This document shows positions 27,960 through 36,388 of a DNA stretch of 64,000 bases, piece after piece (within the stretch, counting starts at the first letter, position 1; the number at the start of each line of letters is the position of its first letter). The notes below the pieces were generated by a model. The model worked only from the letters and a program-made list of their open reading frames with translations. It made no database searches and had not been told where the DNA came from. The DNA comes from DASUBV01 sp036510065 (GTDB lineage Bacteria > Actinomycetota > Actinomycetes > Streptosporangiales > Streptosporangiaceae), in contig DATCEO010000129.1 in assembly GCA_036510065.1 (NCBI GenBank), positions 176,314 to 240,313 of the forward strand, in the 5' to 3' direction. The translations under genes were made by a program, and so were the position numbers.

Positions 27960-28619
27960 CTAGCTAGCGGAGGCCGCACTGCGGAGCCGTGACGCCAGCC
28001 GCGCGGCCGCCGCGCCGGGCTCCGGCGCCTCGGTAATGGCCCGTACCACCACGGCCCGCCGGGCGCCGGCGCCCAGCACCTCACCCAGGTTGGACTCGCT
28101 GATGCCGCCAATTGCGAACCACGGCCGCGAAGTGCCCAGGCCGGCGGCGTACCGCAGCAGGCTCAGGCCAGGGGCCCGCCGGCCCGGCTTGGTGGGGGTC
28201 GGCCAGACCGGCCCGGCGCAGAAGTAGTCGGCTGCGGGCTCCCCGCTGGCGGCGTCGGCCTCGGCCTCAGCATGGGTCGACAGCCCGATCACCGGGGCCA
28301 CGCCGAGAATCTGCCTGGCCACCGCGACCGGAAGGTCATCCTGGCCCAGGTGGAGCACGTCCGCGCCGACCGCGTAGGCCACGTCGGCGCGGTCGTTGAC
28401 GGCCAGCAGCGCGCCGTGCGCGTCGCAGGCCCGGCGGAACACCTCCAGCAGGCGAAGCTCCTCGCCGGCCTCCAGGCCCTTCTGCCGCAGCTGCACGATG
28501 TCCACGCCTGCGCTCAGCACGGCCGACAGGAAGGCCGCCAGGTCACCCTGCCGCTGCCGGGCGTCCGTGCACAGGTACAGGCGCGCCTGCGCCAGCCTTG
28601 ACCGCAGGTCGTCGGGCAC
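27960..28619 (-). CDS. thiE: thiamine-phosphate synthase
   Basis: ThiE couples the thiazole and pyrimidine halves into thiamine phosphate. The 219 residues show LYLCTDARQ, VDIVQLRQKGLEAGEE (pyrophosphate site), LAVNDRADVAYAVGADVLHLGQDDLP and VIGLSTHAEAEADAA, then FAIGGISESNLGEVLGAGA. The GTG start lies 7 nt after the Rv2175c-like stop. It is apart from the riboswitch-controlled thiO-thiS-thiG genes 2 kb away, and no TPP element was found in front of it. Confidence 0.95.
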   Translation of the reverse strand: MPDDLRSRLAQARLYLCTDARQRQGDLAAFLSAVLSAGVDIVQLRQKGLEAGEELRLLEVFRRACDAHGALLAVNDRADVAYAVGADVLHLGQDDLPVAVARQILGVAPVIGLSTHAEAEADAASGEPAADYFCAGPVWPTPTKPGRRAPGLSLLRYAAGLGTSRPWFAIGGISESNLGEVLGAGARRAVVVRAITEAPEPGAAAARLASRLRSAASAS

Positions 28620-28626
28620 CGGGCGG

Positions 28627-28989
28627 TCAGAACGCGAGGGCTTGCGCCCGCCGGTTGACCTCGGTGCCGCGGTTCTCCGCGATCGCCTGGATGGGCGTGC
28701 CGGGGAGCGAATCGTCCTCGGTGAACAGCCAGCGCAGCGCCTCGTCCTCGGCGAATCCGCAATCGAAGAGCAGGTTCAGGGTTCCGGGCAGGCCCCGGAC
28801 CACCTGATCGTGATCAATGAACGCGGCCGGGACGCAGAACGTGCCGTCGGGACGCTGGACAGCCAGGAGCTTGCGTTCCCGCAGGAGTTGCTTGACGCGG
28901 CTGGCCGGCAGGCCGAGCTGTTCGCCGACGTCGGAAATGGTCAGCCAGTCACCGACGATGGTGTCGGTCGGGGGGTCGATCTGTGCCAC
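28627..28989 (-). CDS. Rv2175c-family DNA-binding protein
   Basis: The 120-residue product has the winged helix of the family (DWLTISDVGEQLGLPASRVKQLLRERKLLAVQRPDG) and the conserved C-terminal GTLNLLFDCGFAEDEALRWLFTEDDSLPGTPIQAI. In Mycobacterium tuberculosis Rv2175c is phosphorylated on its N-terminal tail by the adjacent kinase PknL, which regulates DNA binding. Here the N-terminus PPTDTIVGDW also carries threonines, and a PASTA kinase lies 4 kb away. GTG start. Confidence 0.9.
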   Translation of the reverse strand: MAQIDPPTDTIVGDWLTISDVGEQLGLPASRVKQLLRERKLLAVQRPDGTFCVPAAFIDHDQVVRGLPGTLNLLFDCGFAEDEALRWLFTEDDSLPGTPIQAIAENRGTEVNRRAQALAF

Positions 28990-29251
28990 GTCTCCAGACT
29001 TTCCACGTCAGCCAACGGTAAAACCTCAGCAATGCCGAGCTCTGCCACCGCGCTGGCGGCGGTTCATCGCGGGCCGGGCAGAGCCAGGCTAGCGCCCGGC
29101 CCGCAGAACTAGCCACCCGCAATCCGCCGGGTCGCCCGCCGGCCCCTGGCCAGATCCTGGATGTCCCAGAGGTAACGCCCTGGTGTTATCAACGGGACAT
29201 CCACGATCGACGCAGCCAGGTCGGCGGAGCCTGACGGGGCGGGGCGGCCGT

Positions 29252-30478
29252 CTAGGTGAGGACGGAGTCTCGGAGCGGGATCCGCGGATCGGCCAGGCGG
29301 CCGGGGTCCACTGGCAGTCCCGCGCTAATCAGGCGGCGGCCCTGCAGCAGGTCACGCGGCAGCCCGACGGTCAGCAGGGCAACCAGGCGCTCCCCCGCGA
29401 GCCAGGCCGCCGCCCAGCGCTCGCCGCTAGGGTCGCCGCGCCACACAAGCCGCTCGCCATACCCGTCGCCGCCCGTCCCCTGACCGCCGGCCCCACGGCC
29501 GCCCGCACCGAGGTGGCCGACGTACTGGACCATCCGGCCGAACTGCTCCGACCAGAAGTAGGGGACCGGGTCGTAGGCCTGGCTGCCGCCGAGGATGTTG
29601 GCCGCTACCACCTCGGGGGCATGCAGCGCCACGTCCCAGTGCTCGAACCGGAGCCTGCGGCCGTAGCGCAGCGACTCGAAGGCCGCGCAGTCGCCGACGG
29701 CGAACACCCCCGCTGCCGAGGTCCGCAGCTGGGCGTCGACGGCGACCCCGTTATCCAGAGCAACACCCGAGTCGGCCAGCCAGGAGACCGTCGGCCGGAC
29801 GCCCACGGCGGTGACGATGACGTCGGCAGCGAGCCAGCCGCCGCCGGCCAGGGCGAGCCCGCCCGGCCGCACGGACTCCACGCCCTGGCCCAGCCGCAGG
29901 TCGACGCCGGCCGCCGCATACCACTGCGCCGTGAGCCTGCCCACCTCGGGGCCTACGGCGGCCGCCAGCGGCGTCTGGGCGGCTTCCAGGACCGTCACCC
30001 GGCCACCCAGCTGGACGGCGGCGGTCGCCAGCTCGGCCCCGATCCAGCCCGCGCCGACGATGGCCAGGGTGACGCCGGGCCGCAGCAGCTCACGCAGCTC
30101 CAGGGCATCCTCGATGGTGCGCAGGACGTGCTGGCGGCCGTCGCCGGGCAGCGTTACCGGCGTGGCCCCTGTCGCCAGCACCAGTGCGTCGAAGGGATGC
30201 TCGCCGCGATCAGTGGTCAGGACACCGTCGTCCAGCGAGACCGCCCGCTCGCCCAGGCGCACCTCAGCGTGCAGCGGGTCCAGGTCGTGGCGCAGCGTGG
30301 TGTCGTCCAGCGCACCGGTCATCAGTTTCTTGGACAGCGGCGGGCGGTCATAGGGCAGCCTCGGCTCGGCGCCGACGAGCGTTACCTGGCCGCCGTAGCC
30401 CCGGCCGCGCAGTTCCTCGACCGTGCGCAGGCCGGCCAGCCCGCCGCCCACCACCACGACCTGCCCAGGACTGGTCAT
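29252..30478 (-). CDS. FAD/NAD(P)-dependent ferredoxin-reductase-like oxidoreductase
   Basis: From the ATG at 30478 the product has 408 residues. It carries the FAD Rossmann motif VVVVGGGLAGLRTVEELRGRG, the EPRLPYDRPPLSK motif of ferredoxin reductases, LVLATGATPVTLPGD, an NAD fingerprint LAIVGAGWIGAELATAA and the C-terminal FAD element GVFAVGDCAAFE. Such proteins pass electrons from NAD(P)H to ferredoxins, often for P450s or dioxygenases; no partner is adjacent. It diverges from the thi operon. The upstream frame to 30637 is open but runs through the intergenic region. Confidence 0.88.
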   Translation of the reverse strand: MTSPGQVVVVGGGLAGLRTVEELRGRGYGGQVTLVGAEPRLPYDRPPLSKKLMTGALDDTTLRHDLDPLHAEVRLGERAVSLDDGVLTTDRGEHPFDALVLATGATPVTLPGDGRQHVLRTIEDALELRELLRPGVTLAIVGAGWIGAELATAAVQLGGRVTVLEAAQTPLAAAVGPEVGRLTAQWYAAAGVDLRLGQGVESVRPGGLALAGGGWLAADVIVTAVGVRPTVSWLADSGVALDNGVAVDAQLRTSAAGVFAVGDCAAFESLRYGRRLRFEHWDVALHAPEVVAANILGGSQAYDPVPYFWSEQFGRMVQYVGHLGAGGRGAGGQGTGGDGYGERLVWRGDPSGERWAAAWLAGERLVALLTVGLPRDLLQGRRLISAGLPVDPGRLADPRIPLRDSVLT

Positions 30479-30622
30479 CCTCGGGTTCCTTCCTGCCCGG
30501 GCTGCTGCACGGGTCCCGGCGCGGCCCCCATCCTGACCCAGGCGCGTCATCATCGCCGAACGCGGCCCGCCAGCGCCTGGCCGGGGCCGGGCTGGCCGGG
30601 GCCGGGCTGGCCGGCCACGGGC

Positions 30623-30728
30623 TAGGCTGAAGGTCATCGCGCGGGAGTCCGGTGCTGACCGGGCTGAGAGGGCGGCTAGCAGCCGCCGACCGCAGGAACC
30701 TGATCCGGGTCATGCCGGCGAAGGGAGC
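30623..30728 (+). promoter_or_regulatory. TPP riboswitch with promoter, upstream of thiO
   Basis: A TAGGCT -10 hexamer (30623-30628) precedes a THI-box RNA from about 30638. The signature elements are GGGCTGAGAGGG (30659-30670) and GGAACCTGATCCGGGTCATGCC (30695-30716, shown in part: CCTGATCCGGGTCATGCC), then GCGAAGGGAG. The terminal GAAGGGAG also serves as the ribosome site of thiO (ATG 30734), so TPP binding should sequester the Shine-Dalgarno and block translation. Confidence 0.93.
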
Positions 30729-30733
30729 GCCTC

Positions 30734-32002
30734 ATGGACGGCCAGCCCGGCCAGCCAGGCCCCTCAGCCCAGGCCGCCCCGCCACGCCACGCGGAGGCCG
30801 ACCCGGCCGCCGACGTGCTGGTCATCGGGGGAGGCGTCATCGGCCTGGCCATCGCCTGGCGCGCCGCGCAGCGCGGCCTGCGGGTGACCCTCGCCGATCC
30901 CGCCCCGGCCGGGGGCGCCACCCACGCGGCCGCCGGCATGCTCACCCCGGTAGCCGAGGCGGCCTACGCCGAGCGCGAGTTGTTCGCGCTCGGCAGCGAG
31001 TCACTGGACCGTTACCCCGCCTTCGCGGCCGAGCTCACCGAGCTGACCGGCCTGCCGACCGGATTCCGCCCGACCGGGACCCTGCAGGTCGCCTACGACA
31101 GCGACGACCTGGCCGTGCTGACGGAGCAGCACCGGCTGCAGGAGTCCTTCGGCCGGGCGGCCCGGCGGCTGACGGGGCGGGAGTGCCGGGCCGCCGAGCC
31201 GATGCTGGACCCGTCCGTGCGCGGCGGGCTGCTGGCCGACGGCGACGGGTCCGTTGACCCTCGCCTGCTGGCCCGGGCCCTGCTGGCGGCCGCCCGGCAG
31301 GCCGGTGTGTGCTTCCGGCACCAGCGGGCCGCCGAGATCGGCACCGCCGGCGACCCGGCCGACCGGGTGACCGGCGCCCGGCTGGCCGACGGCAGCGCCG
31401 TGCTCGCGCCCCGCGTGGTGCTCGCGGCGGGCTGGGAGTCCGTCGCCATCGCCGGGCTCCCGGCAGCGGCCGTCCTGCCGGTGCGGCCGGTGAAGGGTCA
31501 GATCCTGCGGCTGCGGCCGACCGCGGCCATGCGCGCCGCCGGGCTGCCGGCCGCCCTGCTGAGCCGCACCGTGCGGGGGCTGGTCCGGGGCTCCGCGGTT
31601 TACCTGGTGCCCCGGCAGGACGGGGAGCTGGTGGTCGGTGCCACCCAGGAGGAGATGGGGCCCGACACCACCGTCACCGCCGGCGGGGTCTGGGAGCTGC
31701 TGCGCGACGCCCGGCTGCTCGTGCCTGGCATCACCGAGCTCGAGCTGGCCGAGGCGGTGGCCGGGCTGCGGCCGGGAACGCCGGACAACGCACCAGTGAT
31801 CGGGCCCGGCGCGCTGGCCGGCCTGGTCTGGGCCACCGGCCACTTCCGGGGCGGGGTCCTGCTGGCCCCCGTGACCGCCGACCTGGTGACCGGGTACCTA
31901 GAGTCAGAACGCCTGCCCGCGCTGGCGCTGCCCTTCACCGCGCAGCGGTTCCGGGCCGTCCTGCCCGGGGGCCAGGAGATGAGGGCGGCATCGTGGAGAT
32001 AG
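30734..32002 (+). CDS. thiO: glycine oxidase ThiO
   Basis: ThiO oxidises glycine to the imine used for the thiazole ring. The 422-residue flavoprotein of the DAO family has ADVLVIGGGVIGLAIAWRAAQRG (FAD site, about 26-48), GGATHAAAGMLTP, PVRPVKGQILRL, and the C-terminal GLRPGTPDNAPVIG with ATGHFRGGVLLAP. A 25-residue Pro/Gln-rich N-terminus precedes the fold. It is directly controlled by the TPP riboswitch and overlaps thiS by 10 nt. Confidence 0.95.
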   Translation: MDGQPGQPGPSAQAAPPRHAEADPAADVLVIGGGVIGLAIAWRAAQRGLRVTLADPAPAGGATHAAAGMLTPVAEAAYAERELFALGSESLDRYPAFAAELTELTGLPTGFRPTGTLQVAYDSDDLAVLTEQHRLQESFGRAARRLTGRECRAAEPMLDPSVRGGLLADGDGSVDPRLLARALLAAARQAGVCFRHQRAAEIGTAGDPADRVTGARLADGSAVLAPRVVLAAGWESVAIAGLPAAAVLPVRPVKGQILRLRPTAAMRAAGLPAALLSRTVRGLVRGSAVYLVPRQDGELVVGATQEEMGPDTTVTAGGVWELLRDARLLVPGITELELAEAVAGLRPGTPDNAPVIGPGALAGLVWATGHFRGGVLLAPVTADLVTGYLESERLPALALPFTAQRFRAVLPGGQEMRAASWR

Positions 32003-32193
32003 TTGTCAACGGGGAACGGCACCAGGTGGCCGAGCAGGCCTCGCTGGCTGCGGCCGTCTCGCTGGTCACCTCGGCGGCCACCGGAGTGGCGGCGGCCCGC
32101 AACGGCGACGTGGTGCGCCGCGCGGCCTGGGAGTCGACGCGGCTGGCCGAGGGCGACCAGGTCGAGGTGCTGACCGCTGTGCAGGGAGGCTGA
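31993..32193 (+). CDS. thiS: sulfur-carrier protein ThiS
   Basis: This 66-residue ubiquitin-like protein delivers sulfur to the thiazole synthase. It begins with a GTG (VEIVVNGERHQV), has the family fold with ATGVAAARNGDVVRR, and ends in the obligatory Gly-Gly (LTAVQGG). It overlaps the thiO stop by 10 nt and precedes thiG by 2 nt. The adenylating enzyme ThiF is not in the window. Confidence 0.95.
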   Translation: MEIVVNGERHQVAEQASLAAAVSLVTSAATGVAAARNGDVVRRAAWESTRLAEGDQVEVLTAVQGG

Positions 32194-32195
32194 CG

Positions 32196-32954
32196 GTGGA
32201 CGATCCGTTCGTGCTGGCCGGGGAGAGCTTCAGCTCGCGGCTGATCATGGGAACTGGCGGGGCGCCCAGCCTGGACGTGCTCGACCGTGCGCTGGCTGCC
32301 TCCGGCACCGAGCTGACCACCGTCGCGATGCGCCGGGTCAACCCGGCCACGTCCGGCTCCGTCCTGGACGTGCTGACCGCGCGCGGGATCCGGGTGCTGC
32401 CCAACACCGCTGGCTGCTTCACCGCGGCCGAGGCGGTACGGGTGGCTCGCCTAGCCCGGGAGGCCCTGGGCACGAGCTGGGTGAAGCTGGAGGTCATCGC
32501 CGACGAGCGGACGCTGCTGCCAGACGGCGTGGAGCTGCTGGCCGCCGCCGAGCAGCTGGTGGCCGAGGGCTTCACCGTGCTGCCTTACAGCTCCGATGAC
32601 CCGGTGCTGGCCCGGCGGCTCGAGCAGGCCGGCTGCGCGGCGGTCATGCCGCTGGGCTCGCCGATCGGCTCGGGCCTCGGGATCAGGAACGAGCACAACA
32701 TCGAGCTGATCGTCGAGGCGGCCGGGGTGCCGGTCATCCTGGACGCCGGCATCGGCACGGCCAGCGACGCGGCGATCGCGATGGAGCTGGGCTGCGACGC
32801 GGTGCTGCTGGCGACGTCGGTAACCCGGGCCCGGGACGCTGAGCTGATGGCCGCGGCGATGCGGTCCGCAGTCCGGGCGGGGCGGCTGGCGTTCCGGGCC
32901 GGCCGGGTGCCCCGGCGCCGGCACGCCCGCGCTTCGTCGCCGCCCGCCGAATGA
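32196..32954 (+). CDS. thiG: thiazole synthase
   Basis: ThiG builds the thiazole phosphate ring from DXP, ThiS thiocarboxylate and the glycine imine. The 252 residues contain MRRVNPATSGSVLDVL, LPNTAGCFTAAEAVR, the imine-forming Lys97 in SWVKLEVI, and VPVILDAGIGTASDAAIAMELGCDAVLLAT. A 16-bp unit, CGCCCGCCGAATGAGC, is duplicated across the stop codon (32941-32972), so the stop is followed by a second copy. Last gene of the thi operon. Confidence 0.96.
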   Translation: MDDPFVLAGESFSSRLIMGTGGAPSLDVLDRALAASGTELTTVAMRRVNPATSGSVLDVLTARGIRVLPNTAGCFTAAEAVRVARLAREALGTSWVKLEVIADERTLLPDGVELLAAAEQLVAEGFTVLPYSSDDPVLARRLEQAGCAAVMPLGSPIGSGLGIRNEHNIELIVEAAGVPVILDAGIGTASDAAIAMELGCDAVLLATSVTRARDAELMAAAMRSAVRAGRLAFRAGRVPRRRHARASSPPAE

Positions 32955-33092
32955 GCCGCCCGCCGAATGAGCGGGCCTGCCCCGGCCCGTCCTGGCGCGT
33001 CCCGGCTCGGCCGGAGGAGTCCGACTAGTTGCGTTGCGCGATGATGTGGCTGCGGAGCGCTGTTACAGGGGCGAGAGCACCGTTGCCCGCCT

Positions 33093-33098
33093 TACACT
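33093..33098 (+). promoter_or_regulatory. candidate -10 element giving a leaderless pknL mRNA
   Basis: TACACT lies 7 nt before the ATG at 33106, and there is no Shine-Dalgarno sequence in front of that ATG. This spacing puts the transcription start at or next to the start codon, the usual geometry of leaderless actinobacterial genes. No clear -35 hexamer was found. Confidence 0.45.
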
Positions 33099-33105
33099 GC
33101 TCCCG

Positions 33106-35271
33106 ATGGACACCACCCTGTCGCCGGTAACCGGGCAGCTGCTGGACGGCCGCTACCAGGTGGAGTCCCGGCTTGCCCACGGCGGGATGGCCACGGTGTA
33201 CCTCGGCCGGGACACCCGGCTCGACCGCGCCGTCGCGCTCAAGATCGCGCATCAGGAACTGGCCAGCGACCGCGAGTTCGTCCGGCGCTTCATGACCGAG
33301 GCGCGCGCCGTCGCGCAGCTGTCCGGCCCGCATGTCGTGGCCGTCTACGACCAGGGCTCCGTCGGTGACCTGCACTACATCGCCATGGAATACGTGGCCG
33401 GCCCCACGCTGCGCGAGGTGCTGAACGCGCGCGGCTCACTGAGCGTCCGAGAGTCGCTGGACGTCACCGAGGGCGTCCTGGCGGGCCTGGCGGTGGCGCA
33501 CCGGGCCGGCATCATCCACCGCGACGTCAAGCCCGAGAACGTGCTGCTGGGCACCGACGGCGCGGTAAAGGTCGCGGACTTCGGGCTGGCCAGGGCGGCC
33601 GCCGCGGCCGCCCACACCAAGACGGGCATGATCATCGGCACGGCCGCCTACCTGGCGCCGGAGCAGGTGTCGGCCAGTACCTCCGATGCCCGCACCGACG
33701 TGTACGCGGCCGGGGTGATGCTGTTCGAGATGCTCACCGGCGCCCAGCCGCACACCGGCGAGTCCCCGCTCACGGTCGCCTACAAGCACGTGAACGACGT
33801 GGTGCCGCCGCCGTCGAGCGTGGTGCCGGGGCTGCCGCCCGCCCTCGACGCCCTCGTCGCGCTGGCCACGAGCCGGGACCCGGACCTGCGGCCCGCGGAC
33901 GCCGGGCAGTTCCTGCACGCGGTCACCGAGGTCCGGCACGGCACGCCGCTGTCGGCCGCGCGACGCGGCCAGCACGCGGCCCCCGACGGCCCGCCAGCCG
34001 CGGACGCCGGTCCCGGCGCGCTGGCGGGCTCCCCGCCGGTCACCGAGGACCTGGCCGATACCGACCTCAGGCCCGCGGTCAGGTTCCGCGAGGCGGGGCT
34101 GGGAGGCGCGGGCCCGGGGCTCGGGGGCACGGACGCGACCGAGGCGATGGGCGCCGCAGTCGCCGGACGGAACGGCTTCCCTCGCCACTCGCTGACCAGC
34201 GGTAGTAACGGCACGGGGAGTGGCAGCCTCCTGCCGGCGCGCCGCGACCCGGACGACGGCAGCTACCGGCCGCCTAACCACACGCTGGTCGTGTCCGCGG
34301 GGAGCATCCTGCCCGGCTTCGGCGACCCCGGTGACGACCGGCGCGGCCGCCGCGCGTACGACCGGCAGCCGGACCACGAGCCGCCGCTGCAGCGGCTGCT
34401 GTTCAGCCGGCGGCTCCTCTACGTGCTCGGCGCCCTCGCGGTGGTCCTCGTCGCGGTGCTGCTGGGCTGGTGGCTCACCTCCGGGCAGTACACCAACGTG
34501 CCGCAGGTCAGCGGGTGGTCGGCGAGCCTGGCCCGGACCGAGCTGACCGGCCTGGGCTTCAAGGTGCACGACGGCCCGGGCCTGCACAGCAACGTGGCTA
34601 CGGGCCACATCGTGCGCACCAGCCCGAGGGCCGGCGCCAGGGCCACCACCGGCGCCACCATCACGCTCAGGCTGTCGCTCGGACCCGTCACGGTCAAGAT
34701 GCCAGCGGTGACCGGCCAGCCGCTCCAGCAGGCCCAGCAGGAGCTCCGGCAGGCCGGGCTGCAGGTCGCCGCGCCGCAGGAAACGCCGTCCACGACGATC
34801 AGCGCTGGCGTCGTGATCAGTACCAACCCGGTGGCCAACACGCCCTGGCCGAAGAACAAGCCGGTCGGCATCACCGTGAGCGCGGGGGCGCCGCTGCCCA
34901 ACTTCGTCAACGGCCAGCTATCGGCGGCGCAGCAGGCCGCGCAGTCCGGCGGCTACCAGATCAATCCGGTTCAGGACCCCAAGAGCAGCCAGCCGGCGAA
35001 CACCGTCACCCAGCAGTCGCCCGCCGCGGGCACCCCGATCCAGCCCGGTGAGGTCGTGACCGTCTACTTCTCGGCCGGCCCGCCGCAGACGAACGTGCCG
35101 AATGTCCGGGGCATGAGCAGCGACCAGGCCCAGCAGGTCCTGCAGCAAGCCGGATTCCAGGTCAACGTCAACAAGGTCGGGCCCGGCAACCGGGTCTTCA
35201 ACTACAGCCCGACGGGTCAGGCGCCGCCCGGCTCGACGATCACCATCAACGTCGGGTTCTCGTTCTTCTAG
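33106..35271 (+). CDS. pknL: PASTA-domain Ser/Thr protein kinase, PknL-like
   Basis: This membrane kinase has 721 residues from ATG 33106. The kinase domain (about 17-280) is intact: glycine loop LAHGGMATVYLG, Lys46, Glu65, HRDVKPEN with Asp140, DFG 158-160, an activation loop with Thr171 and Thr173, and LAPEQ. A 150-residue disordered linker leads to one transmembrane helix (436-458). Four extracellular PASTA repeats follow, at about 463-527, 528-596, 597-660 and 661-721; these typically bind muropeptides or lipid II. The neighbouring Rv2175c homologue suggests orthology with PknL. Mycobacterial PknL lacks PASTA repeats, but corynebacterial PknL has them. A further in-frame TTG at 33034 is less likely. 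Confidence 0.93.
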   Translation: MDTTLSPVTGQLLDGRYQVESRLAHGGMATVYLGRDTRLDRAVALKIAHQELASDREFVRRFMTEARAVAQLSGPHVVAVYDQGSVGDLHYIAMEYVAGPTLREVLNARGSLSVRESLDVTEGVLAGLAVAHRAGIIHRDVKPENVLLGTDGAVKVADFGLARAAAAAAHTKTGMIIGTAAYLAPEQVSASTSDARTDVYAAGVMLFEMLTGAQPHTGESPLTVAYKHVNDVVPPPSSVVPGLPPALDALVALATSRDPDLRPADAGQFLHAVTEVRHGTPLSAARRGQHAAPDGPPAADAGPGALAGSPPVTEDLADTDLRPAVRFREAGLGGAGPGLGGTDATEAMGAAVAGRNGFPRHSLTSGSNGTGSGSLLPARRDPDDGSYRPPNHTLVVSAGSILPGFGDPGDDRRGRRAYDRQPDHEPPLQRLLFSRRLLYVLGALAVVLVAVLLGWWLTSGQYTNVPQVSGWSASLARTELTGLGFKVHDGPGLHSNVATGHIVRTSPRAGARATTGATITLRLSLGPVTVKMPAVTGQPLQQAQQELRQAGLQVAAPQETPSTTISAGVVISTNPVANTPWPKNKPVGITVSAGAPLPNFVNGQLSAAQQAAQSGGYQINPVQDPKSSQPANTVTQQSPAAGTPIQPGEVVTVYFSAGPPQTNVPNVRGMSSDQAQQVLQQAGFQVNVNKVGPGNRVFNYSPTGQAPPGSTITINVGFSFF

Positions 35272-35320
35272 CTGCTGGCTTCCCGCCGGCACCCGCGCGC
35301 GGCGGCTCACGCGCAGCGGC

Positions 35321-36076
35321 TCACGATGGTGCCGCGTCGCCTTCGTCTTCCTGGTAGGAGTAGCGCTGCTCGTGCCAGGGATCGGCGGTGTTGTGGTAAC
35401 CCCGCTCCTCCCAGAATCCCCGGCGATCCCTGGTCAGGTACTCGATGACGCGCACCCACTTGACGCTCTTCCACGCGTACAGCGAGGGCACCACCAGGCG
35501 CAGCGGATAGCCGTGCTCGGGCGTCAGCGGGGCGCCGTTCAGGTGGGTCGCCAGCAGGGTGGTGTCCGCCGCGAAGTCGGCGATCCGCACGTTAGCGCTG
35601 TAGCCGTAGTCGGCCCAGATCATCACGTGGGTGACCGAGTCGCCGGGCGGCACCGCCCGGAGCACCTCGGCGGCGCACACGCCGCCCCAGGCATTCCCCG
35701 GCACGGTGAACCTGGTGACGCAGTGCAGGTCGGCCACCACCTCGCAGTGCGGCAGGGCGCAGACCTCGTCCCAGGACCAGATCTGCTCGGTCCCGGACTC
35801 TGTGGCCCCGCAGACGCGCAGGCTCCAGCTCCGGGGATCGAACTTAGGGACCGGGCCGTAATGCAGGACCGGGAGCTTGCGCGGGATGTACTGGCCGGGC
35901 GGCAGCTCGCAGGCCTGGTTTGCTGACCGCTGGTCGCATTGGTCGCCCGTGCTAGCCGCGCCGGCGTGACGGGTCGCGTTAGCGCCTGGCTGTCCGCTGC
36001 CGGTCTCACGCGCACCGGTATCCGGCTGCCTCATGTCCGGCTGACCTGCCCCTTCCCGAAATCTCAGCCGTGCCAT
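35321..36076 (-). CDS. sulfite-oxidase-like molybdopterin oxidoreductase
   Basis: The 251-residue product consists of one molybdopterin-binding domain. It has YGPVPKFDPRSWSLRVCG, WDEVCALPHCEVVADLHCVTRFT with the molybdenum-ligand Cys119, and LVVPSLYAWKSVKWVRVIEYL. The C-terminus FWEERGYHNTADPWHEQRY is typical of the actinobacterial group. The physiological substrate is unknown. No twin-arginine signal is visible, so it is probably cytoplasmic. The N-terminal 55 residues are low-complexity, and the true start may be one of the internal methionines. Confidence 0.88.
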   Translation of the reverse strand: MARLRFREGAGQPDMRQPDTGARETGSGQPGANATRHAGAASTGDQCDQRSANQACELPPGQYIPRKLPVLHYGPVPKFDPRSWSLRVCGATESGTEQIWSWDEVCALPHCEVVADLHCVTRFTVPGNAWGGVCAAEVLRAVPPGDSVTHVMIWADYGYSANVRIADFAADTTLLATHLNGAPLTPEHGYPLRLVVPSLYAWKSVKWVRVIEYLTRDRRGFWEERGYHNTADPWHEQRYSYQEDEGDAAPS

Positions 36077-36202
36077 CCTGACGCTGCCCCAGGCTAACTG
36101 CTCATGAACTCGGCGCTAACTCCCGCTCCCTCCCCGGCTGCTCCGGCAGGTTCAGCTATCTTGCCACCTCGTGTTTGAACGCTGAGCCGGGCCCACCCGC
36201 GA

Positions 36203-36231
36203 CTGGACCTCCCGCCGCGATGCGCTAGGCT
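36203..36231 (+). promoter_or_regulatory. promoter of the aroF leader
   Basis: CTGGAC (36203-36208), a 17-nt spacer and TAGGCT (36226-36231) fit a housekeeping promoter. The -10 ends 7 nt before the GTG of the leader peptide, so the transcript would be leaderless with respect to that peptide. The same TAGGCT hexamer is used in front of the TPP riboswitch. Confidence 0.6.
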
Positions 36232-36238
36232 ACGGCTC

Positions 36239-36313
36239 GTGCAGCGCGAGTACTGGTTCTGGTTTGGCTACTTTCCCGGCCCTGGGACGGTCGCCCGCCA
36301 GACTCTGCGCTGA
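36239..36313 (+). CDS. aromatic-rich leader peptide of aroF
   Basis: This 24-codon ORF starts with GTG and ends with TGA. Its residues 4-12 read EYWFWFGYF: seven of nine are Tyr, Trp or Phe, the three end products that control DAHP synthase. No Shine-Dalgarno precedes it; a -10 hexamer 7 nt upstream suggests leaderless translation. It lies 76 nt before aroF and directly before a terminator hairpin. A ribosome stalled on these codons would sense Phe, Tyr and Trp supply together. The gene is invisible to length-based gene callers. Confidence 0.82.
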   Translation: MQREYWFWFGYFPGPGTVARQTLR

Positions 36314-36329
36314 CGCAAGCGACGTATGT

Positions 36330-36360
36330 AGCCCCGGGCCTCGTCGGCTCGGGGCTTTTG
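36330..36360 (+). terminator. attenuator terminator in the aroF leader
   Basis: An 11-bp stem (AGCCCCGGGCC, loop TCGTC, GGCTCGGGGCT, one G-U pair) is followed by a U-run (36356-36359). An upstream segment, GGCCC-U-GGG at 36278-36286, can pair with the terminator's 5' arm (36333-36340) with one bulge. It begins just past the aromatic codons, so a stalled ribosome would leave it free to act as antiterminator. Reading past the hairpin leads to an AGGAGG (36375-36380) and aroF. Confidence 0.82.
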
Positions 36361-36388
36361 TCATTCTGGAGACTAGGAGGAGACCGGC

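Noticed and set aside
36174..36360. tRNA-like or riboswitch RNA upstream of aroF
   Set aside because: No acceptor stem or T-loop is present; a leader peptide plus terminator explains the conserved-looking elements.
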